A stretch of 64,000 nt of DNA, taken from assembly GCF_035222275.1 (NCBI RefSeq), contig NC_085886.1, positions 2,852,001 through 2,916,000 of the forward strand, in the 5' to 3' direction. How positions within the stretch are numbered: the first letter of the stretch is position 1; every line of letters starts with the position of its first letter. Below the pieces are notes generated by a model. The model was not told where the DNA came from. It searched no databases and worked only from the letters and a program-made list of their open reading frames with translations. The DNA comes from Podospora bellae-mahoneyi (Eukaryota; Ascomycota; Sordariomycetes; Sordariales; Podosporaceae). Positions 57,850 through 64,000 of this stretch are shown here, one piece after another. The translations under genes were made by a program, and so were the position numbers.

Positions 57850-58490
57850 TTTAGGGTGGGGAGGTGATGGGTGGAGAGGTTAGGGGTGATTTAGGGGGTT
57901 TAAGGGGGTATATAATACAGATGGTACTATCTGAGAATGGGGCCATGCTTTTTGAAAGAATGGAGCATATGGGACTTGGGAGTAGAGGGTGTTGAGGGGA
58001 ATATATCATGTAATTTTGGTTGGAGGTATATATAGTGGGAAAGAAATGGATATTTAAGTTTGTAAAGACTCTTCCACTGTGTTGAGCTGGGTGAGCGGGG
58101 ACTTTTATCTTGTGGTCTGCTTTGGGGGAGCTTGGTCAAGTGTGTGAACTAGTGTGAGGTGTGTAGATGTGATGGTGTTGGAGAGTCAAAGAAATGTAAG
58201 AACACAGAATGGCGGCCGTTTTGCTCACTGTAAAGGAATGTGTAGAAGCTTATGTGTGTGTGTGATCGAGTGGTCTTGGTGGTCTTGTTCATTTTGGCGG
58301 AGGGGAAGAGGCGCTGTTGTGGGAGGTAGGGGCTTACCAGCGCCCCGCCGCTCTACCTATTAACTCACCCTCCTTATAATAAAAGTTCAAACATCCCTCT
58401 TTTGAGCGTTGCTGTTACAGGCTGAATTTTAAGCTGACAGACCTCTTTGTCGCCCAGTCGTTTTTCTAGCGTCTGTGACCCCCAGTATCA
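57850..58490. other. Region between septin-like gene and NLR relic
   Basis: These 641 bases contain no recognisable N-terminal effector domain (no HET, lipase or similar fold in any frame) although NLR genes of this kind normally have one before the NACHT part. The NLR relic therefore appears to lack its 5' end. Confidence 0.5.
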
Positions 58491-61400
58491 AATGGTGGCA
58501 ACAGCTCTGGATCGTATTGCGGAACAAGTCTCGGTGTGCCCATCAACATCTGATGCGGGATTGCCCGCCCCATTTCCTGATGAGCAAGAGCCCCTGGAGG
58601 TGACTTCGCTGGACCACCAGAGCATTCAAACACTGCTGGATTCGTTGAGATTTGAGCAGATCGACTCACGGCAGGAAAGCATTCGGGTGGCGCACAAAAA
58701 CACTTGCGTCTGGATAACGAAAACACGAGAACACAAAGACTGGCTTGACATCAACAAGATGGAGGATCATCACGGCTTCCTTTGGATGAGAGGAAAAGCA
58801 GGAAGTGGAAAGTCAACTTTGATCAAATCGACCCTCAGAAGCTTTCAAAACTCCAAGAGCAGCAAGGCTACTACGGTCATCCACTTCTTCTTCAACGCGC
58901 GGGGTGCTGAGCTGGAGAAGACCACAAGAGGGATGTACCGGGCACTTCTCGTTCAATTACTGGAGATACTGCAGCAGAAAATGCCCCATTTTCAAAGGGA
59001 TGTCTTCAACTCGGCTGCTATCAAAACTTGGAATGTGAGAGAATTGGCGAACAAGCTGTCTCCAATGGCCTGCGCTTTCGTATCTTCTTTTCTAGTCGAC
59101 CTTATCCGGATATCTCACTGGACACCTGTCTCAACCTCTTGCTTGACGGCCATGAGGGGCATGTCAGAGATATCAAGACTTATATTCAGAAGGAATTGAG
59201 GGCTGGTAATCAGCAGACTAAGGATTAATTACTGTTGAGGGCATCAGGAATTTTCATGTGGACTGTCCTGGTTGTGGACATCTTGAATAAGGAGAAGCGC
59301 AAAGGGGCACCCAATCACTTAGTCACCAAAAAACTCAAAAAGATCCCGGGCGATCTATGGGAGCTGTTCAAAAGGATTTTGAACTGAGACCAGGAGGACA
59401 AATACCAGCTCCTGCTTTGTATCCAGTGGCTATTGTTCCCGCGAAAACCGTTGGGTCCGGAGGAGTTTTACCATGATCTTCTTGCCGGGATTGAGACTGA
59501 CGACGATTCAGTGATTGAGGACAACTCAGAGTCCGACGACTACGCAGTGCTCGGGGAGAACTCTGATTCTGAACACAGTCCAGGTATTCATGTTCAATCA
59601 GATTCAGACAAGGGTTCACATTCCCTAGATGAAGGCACTTCTGCGACCGGGGATGCTTTGAGAGCCACAGTTTCTGATATCCCTAGATTCATTCGGAGTA
59701 TTTCCAAGGGCCTTGCTGAGATCACACAGTCGAAGAAAGCCCCAGTTGTGCAGTTCATCCATGAATCGGTGCGAGATTTTCTTCTGAAAGAAGAAAAAAG
59801 GGGGTTGCGAGTGGTTTGGCCCGAGCTTGGCGACGATTTTGAGGCGCAAAGCCAATGAGAGATTGAAGCAATGCTGTTTCCAGTACTATATGCGGAGGGA
59901 CATTCTGACCATCCTCAGCGTTGGTTTCGACATCGCACTTCCCAAAGCTTCAGCTAAGGAAGGCCATGCCCTCCGTGTGAAGGCTACAGAGACCTTTCCA
60001 TTTCTGGGTTATGCTACCCTAAACGTCCTCTGGCATGCTGAATGTGCACAAACTGCTCAAGTTGGCGCTATTTCGCAACAATGGTTCCTCGATGAAGACT
60101 TCGACTTACGGACATGGTTGCTGTTGCGAAATGTTCAGGAAGTATATGAGGCTCGCCGCTACAACTCCACATACACAGCCAGTCTGCTTTATGTGCTGGC
60201 AGAGCACATCCTACCCGCCCTGACCAGAATATATTTACCTAGGTTCAGTGCTCCCGCCTGTCTCGCCACAGAACAAGAGCGATATGGCTCACCTCTCCTT
60301 GCCGCGATGGCATCCAAGAGTCGGGGTGCAGTGGATGCCTTCGTGGATTATTTAGCGGCCCTTCAGCAGACTCCGCCATCGACTGTTGGTGAATGGAGGT
60401 CAGAAACCGGAACGCTCCCGTCAATGTCCACTACTAGCTTTCGGTTTTCGCAGAAAAGGGGTCTTTTATCATTTGCTGTGGAATATGGGAACATGGCACT
60501 TGACCATCTTTGTTGACAGGATTCTTGGTCACGAGGAGATCAACAAGCGCAACAAGGAGGGAAGAACGCCTCTATGGTATGCCGCTCTGGAGGGACACAG
60601 TGATGTTGTGGAGGTTCTTTGTCAAGAAGGAGCAGACCCCAACATCGTTGGAAAGAACGATATCTCGCCTCTTTTCTTTGCAGCCAACAACGGACATCTG
60701 AAGGTTGTGGAATGCCTCTATCGGGAAGGTGCCAACATTGAAGCAAGTTCTGATTTTGGCACAACGCCTATCTCATGTGCATCTAACGCAGGGCATGTCG
60801 ACATTGTGAAGTTCCTCCGTGATAAGGGTGCAGATATCAACAAACCCGACAGCACGAAGGGAGGGCCTATTTCATACGCGTCTGAAGGAGGCCACACGGC
60901 TATTGTGTCATTTCTTGTTCGAGAAGGGGCTGACTTAAATACCAAGGATGTCTTTCAGAACATACCTGCCGCGTACGCTGTCAAGGATGGCCATATGGAT
61001 TGTCTCAAGATTCTTGTTAGCAGCGACTCCGATTTTGAAGCGAAGCATCAGGGGGGACAAACGATGCTGATGATGGCGGTTGAAGAGGGTCACCAGAAGA
61101 TGGTTGAGTGGCTTCTTGAGCATGGAGCCAGTGCCATGACAGTCAACCAGAAAGGAGAATCTGCCATGGCTTACACATTGAACATTTGGAACCCACGAGG
61201 ATTGCCTTTGGCTCAGCTCATAAACCTGAAGGGCCGAAGCAACCCACACTGGACTGATGATGGCGGAACAAGCGTTTTTCATTATGCTGCTCAGCAAGGA
61301 CATTGCGAGGCCCTCCAACCTCTCTTAAATTTGGGGGGGGCGGACATCAATCTTCGACATAAAAGAGGGCAGACGCCTTTTAGCTACGCTGTTGCTTCTT

Positions 61401-61981
61401 ATAAAGGTCAGGACGCGGCGAAGTTTCTGCTCTCTACGGGAAAGGCTGAGATTGATTCTAAGGACAATGATGGCCGCACGCCACTTAGCCATATTGCTAC
61501 CCATTGGGGAAATAGGCGCAGCTTAAAACTTCTCCTAGGGACTGGGAATGTTGATATAAATTCCAAAGACGATGGTGGGCGGTCGCCATTAAGTTGGGCG
61601 GCGGGGAGCGGGGCTTATGACTGTGTAAAAGAGCTTCTTTTGGTTAGCACAGTGGATATGAACGCAAGGGATTTGCAAGGCCGTACACCACTTGTACACG
61701 CCTTGGATTATCTACTACCGGATCTATCGGATATATTCACCAGGAAGAAAGTATTTAAATTCATCACTGCCTTTCTCGAGACTGGTAGAGTCAACGTTGA
61801 TCTGACAGATAACCGGGACCGCACAGCGCTTGATATCGCCGCCGCGATTGACGGAAAGGGCACAAGCCGTGGAGGGGGATGTCGCTTGTGGAAAAAAGGA
61901 AACAATGTCGTTAAAATGTTGCAGGAGTACAAGGAGGGAAGGTTCAGGGGTTTGCCAGATCCGAAGCTGCTTGAACGGTGA
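58491..61981 (+). pseudogene. Decayed NACHT-ankyrin NLR-like gene
   Basis: This is a relic of a fungal NOD-like receptor, the class used in non-self recognition. The NACHT start is intact: SLRFEQIDSRQESIRVAHKN, then GFLWMRGKAGSGKSTLIKS with Walker A. Near 59030-59045 the sequence jumps, with a frame change, from KTWNVREL to GEQAVSNGLRFRIFFSSRPY, losing the segment that should hold Walker B (family DALDECDE). The frame then carries a TAA at 59226 and a TGA at 59385 within otherwise well-conserved sequence (ASGIFMWTVLVVDILN; LLLCIQWLLFPRKPLGPEE). Two further frame changes occur near 59853 (before ERLKQCCFQYYMRRDIL) and near 60505. The last part, about 60520-61981, is an open frame of roughly a dozen ankyrin repeats (for example RTPLWYAALEGHSDVVEVL, RTPLSHIATHWGN). 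The breaks cannot be explained by introns: the gaps are too short and lack splice signals. The ankyrin part could still be expressed on its own. Confidence 0.85.
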
Positions 61982-64000
61982 TAGTCAATATCATTGGGGG
62001 GGGGATGGGGGATAGCTGGATTGTTTCCCGGTGTATTTCTTCATCATCAAAGCAACATAGGGCATGATAAAATAACATTAAAGCGATCACTGTAAATCAG
62101 ATTCCACTGATGATTGCTGGTTATGGTACCCATTTTGAGATGCCTTGTATAAGTACATACTCCGATGATATTTCTGTGAGGGGACAAGTTACTCGATATA
62201 CATAGGTAAAGATACTAATCAAAAAAATTGTCACAGAGTCTTTGAAGACAACCCTGAGGAATCCGTTGACGATGGGAATGCTTACATACTTAATTGACCG
62301 TAGACATAAAGAGATATGTCTCCTGAGTGTTTCGACTCTGTATAGACGGCTAATAGGTACATTATGGTACCTATGCATTTATACTTATCATCATAATGTT
62401 GGGTGGTGCTTTGAAATCGCAGAGAAAGACGGCAGAATAGTGGTGCACATCTCTCCTATGACTGTAGCAAGCGGCTTTCAAATTATCTTTTCAGGCCTCT
62501 TACTTGTCTTTTGAAGCCTTTTAACTATGTTTTAAAGCCTCTTTACTTATTTTTAAGGCCTCTTAACTATCTCTTAAGGGTTTTTCATTATCTTTTAACC
62601 TCCCCCTCTTCACTGCAACGAGAGGAGCAGCCGATAGGTCATGTCCCATATCTGCCCAGTAAAAATAGCACTCTTGGTATTATTGATCTCCAAAGAATGG
62701 CTTTGCAATGCTTTGGTCGGTTGCACCACAATCGTTCACTGTTTAAGCTGCCCTTGACACATGTCGTAGGCGGATAGGGATCATGGGTTTTCCGGACCTA
62801 ACCCCGGCCACATAGAGGATGTATATCATGCTGCTGCTGATGGATAATTTTGGGTTGGTGTTTGGTTGGTGGGTGTTGCTAGTAATGGAAGATAATAGAG
62901 GGGGGTAAGGGGGGAGAGCTGGTTTGGAAAGGGGGTAGAGAAGATTAGACATGATGGGGGTAGTTGTGTGCTATCCATTTATGGATTGGCGGTCGACTTG
63001 TTATGTTATCGTGGGGACTAGCTGAGATTTAGAATTGATACGAGTTTTGTAGTAGAGCCAGTGTCCCGGTCGTGATCTTGATTAGAACTGTTATTATTAT
63101 TTATGAGTAGATTTTGGTTATCCCGAGGAGAAGTTTTGAGATATGAGATGCTCGATAGGACGAGGAATATCGTGATAAGAAATGTAAAGCTTAGTCATTT
63201 GTATCGTTCAGTGGATATACAATCCCCTTACATAACAAGATCAGCCCAGCCGTTGTTACAAACATTCAGCACTTAGTCACCCAACACTCCTCCACACCTG
63301 AGGTAATCAAACTGCTTTCATAATCACCTCACTTACCAGCAATCCGAGCCTCATATGCAAGGCTCGTACACCAATAAGCAGACATGTAGAGCCCTACAAT
63401 ACAGAAATTCCACGGCAGTGTCCCCCTATCCCCCCCAATCACCTCCCTCGGTATTCTTTCCCTCCCCAGCCAGCCATTAGACACCTCCCCGGAGCTGACC
63501 TGTGCATGATTTTCATTCCAGCCACATCCCCCCCTCGTTCCTGACCCAGAACGCCGGACCGGATGTTGAACACGACACCACTCACGCATCGGACCGCATC
63601 CGTGGTGAAACAACCTCTCCCTTACCTCTCACCTCTCACCTCTGACCTCTCACCACTCCACTATCAGCACTTTCAGCCTTTGTTACATTCCAGTCATCCT
63701 CACTGTCCCAAAACAGCACCATGATTCAACCCCATTTCGGCAACCCCTAAAATGTCAAACCCCGGAACCGACAGTTCCCAGACCTTCTTCGCCCATGCAT
63801 GCGTAGAAGCATTCCAAACCTTCCACCCACCTTCCAAATACGACAGTAGGTAGGTACGCAGTGGCGCGGCACCGACAGACTGGCACGCTGTCACTCGCGG
63901 TATTACCGTCTGCCCGTCCGCCGACCGAGATCCGTGGGGGAATAGAAAAAGCGACTGCTGACCTGAGGTCTCCCGTCCAGCGATTGGTTGGGTTGCGAGG
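61982..64000. other. Gene-poor right end of the window
   Basis: These 2 kb contain the 21-bp tandem array listed separately and AT-rich DNA. No reading frame here is supported. An imperfect CACCTCT-type run lies at about 63620-63655. If another gene follows, its start lies beyond the window. Confidence 0.5.
62472..62597 (+). repeat. 21-bp tandem repeat, about six degenerate copies
   Basis: Six consecutive 21-base units align without gaps to the consensus A(A/G)GCCTCTTAACTATCTTTTA; five (62493-62597) are clear and one (62472-62492) is more diverged. Because 21 is a multiple of three, the array reads in one frame as a seven-residue repeat of the form (K/R)PLNYLL, inside a short frame that begins at 62511. 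Confidence 0.85.

Noticed and set aside
59222-59400. Introns as an explanation for the stops in the NLR relic
   Set aside because: Candidate segments around the TAA and TGA are too short and lack a donor-branch-acceptor set, and conserved sequence runs directly across both stops.

Overview
The window is nuclear DNA of a filamentous ascomycete, most likely a Sordariomycete of the Sordariales type. Three things support this. Genes carry few, short introns (about 50-85 nt) with GT-AG ends and CTAAC/CTGAC-like branch sites. Coding sequence has GC-rich third positions. The gene set is typically fungal: PAF1, RER1, ATG15, VPS9, alpha-actinin, the cell-wall-integrity MAPKK, a Zn2Cys6 regulator, a GT90 glycosyltransferase and a NACHT-ankyrin NLR relic. 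The family placement is inference from gene character only; no species is claimed.

Layout. 1-1514: 3' part of a GT90 glycosyltransferase (+). 2205-3741: PAF1 (-). 4384-5143: RER1 (-). 5712-6716: mitochondrial enoyl-CoA hydratase (+). 7267-10091: RING/ZZ/SH3 protein (-). 10991-13007: ATG15 lipase (-). 14521-16971: VPS9-domain Rab5 exchange factor (+). 17634-20418: alpha-actinin (-). 22576-25708: PUS7 pseudouridine synthase (+). 27558-29226: MKK1-type MAPKK (-). 30797-32586: DBP8 helicase (+). 32766-33913: 2OG-Fe(II) dioxygenase (-). 34467-35708: ACMSD-like amidohydrolase (+). 37614-41019: Zn2Cys6 transcription factor (-). 41020-46344: a 5.3-kb stretch without a convincing gene. 46345-48444: KRI1 (-). 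49466-50306: Rab5/Vps21 GTPase (+). 51274-54319: RING protein with an RS-like tail (+). 55375-57849: septin-like GTPase with a C-terminal hydrophobic segment (+). 58491-61981: decayed NACHT-ankyrin NLR (+). 61982-64000: gene-poor DNA with a 21-bp tandem repeat.

The genes do not form one pathway or cluster. Several are functionally related: a Rab5 GTPase and a VPS9-type Rab5 activator, and ATG15, RER1, VPS9 and Rab5 all act in the endomembrane/vacuole system. PAF1, PUS7, DBP8, KRI1 and probably the RING/RS-like protein belong to RNA and ribosome metabolism. Most of the window is conserved core genome. The lineage-specific or decaying material is at the right end (NLR relic, tandem repeat) and in fast-changing segments of otherwise conserved proteins: a PUS7 insert, the ATG15 Cys-pair tail, the septin-like C-terminal anchor and the transcription factor tail. 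I found no CRISPR array, rRNA gene, credible tRNA gene, or retroviral or DNA-transposon element. Exon boundaries were worked out by hand from splice signals, reading phase and family conservation.
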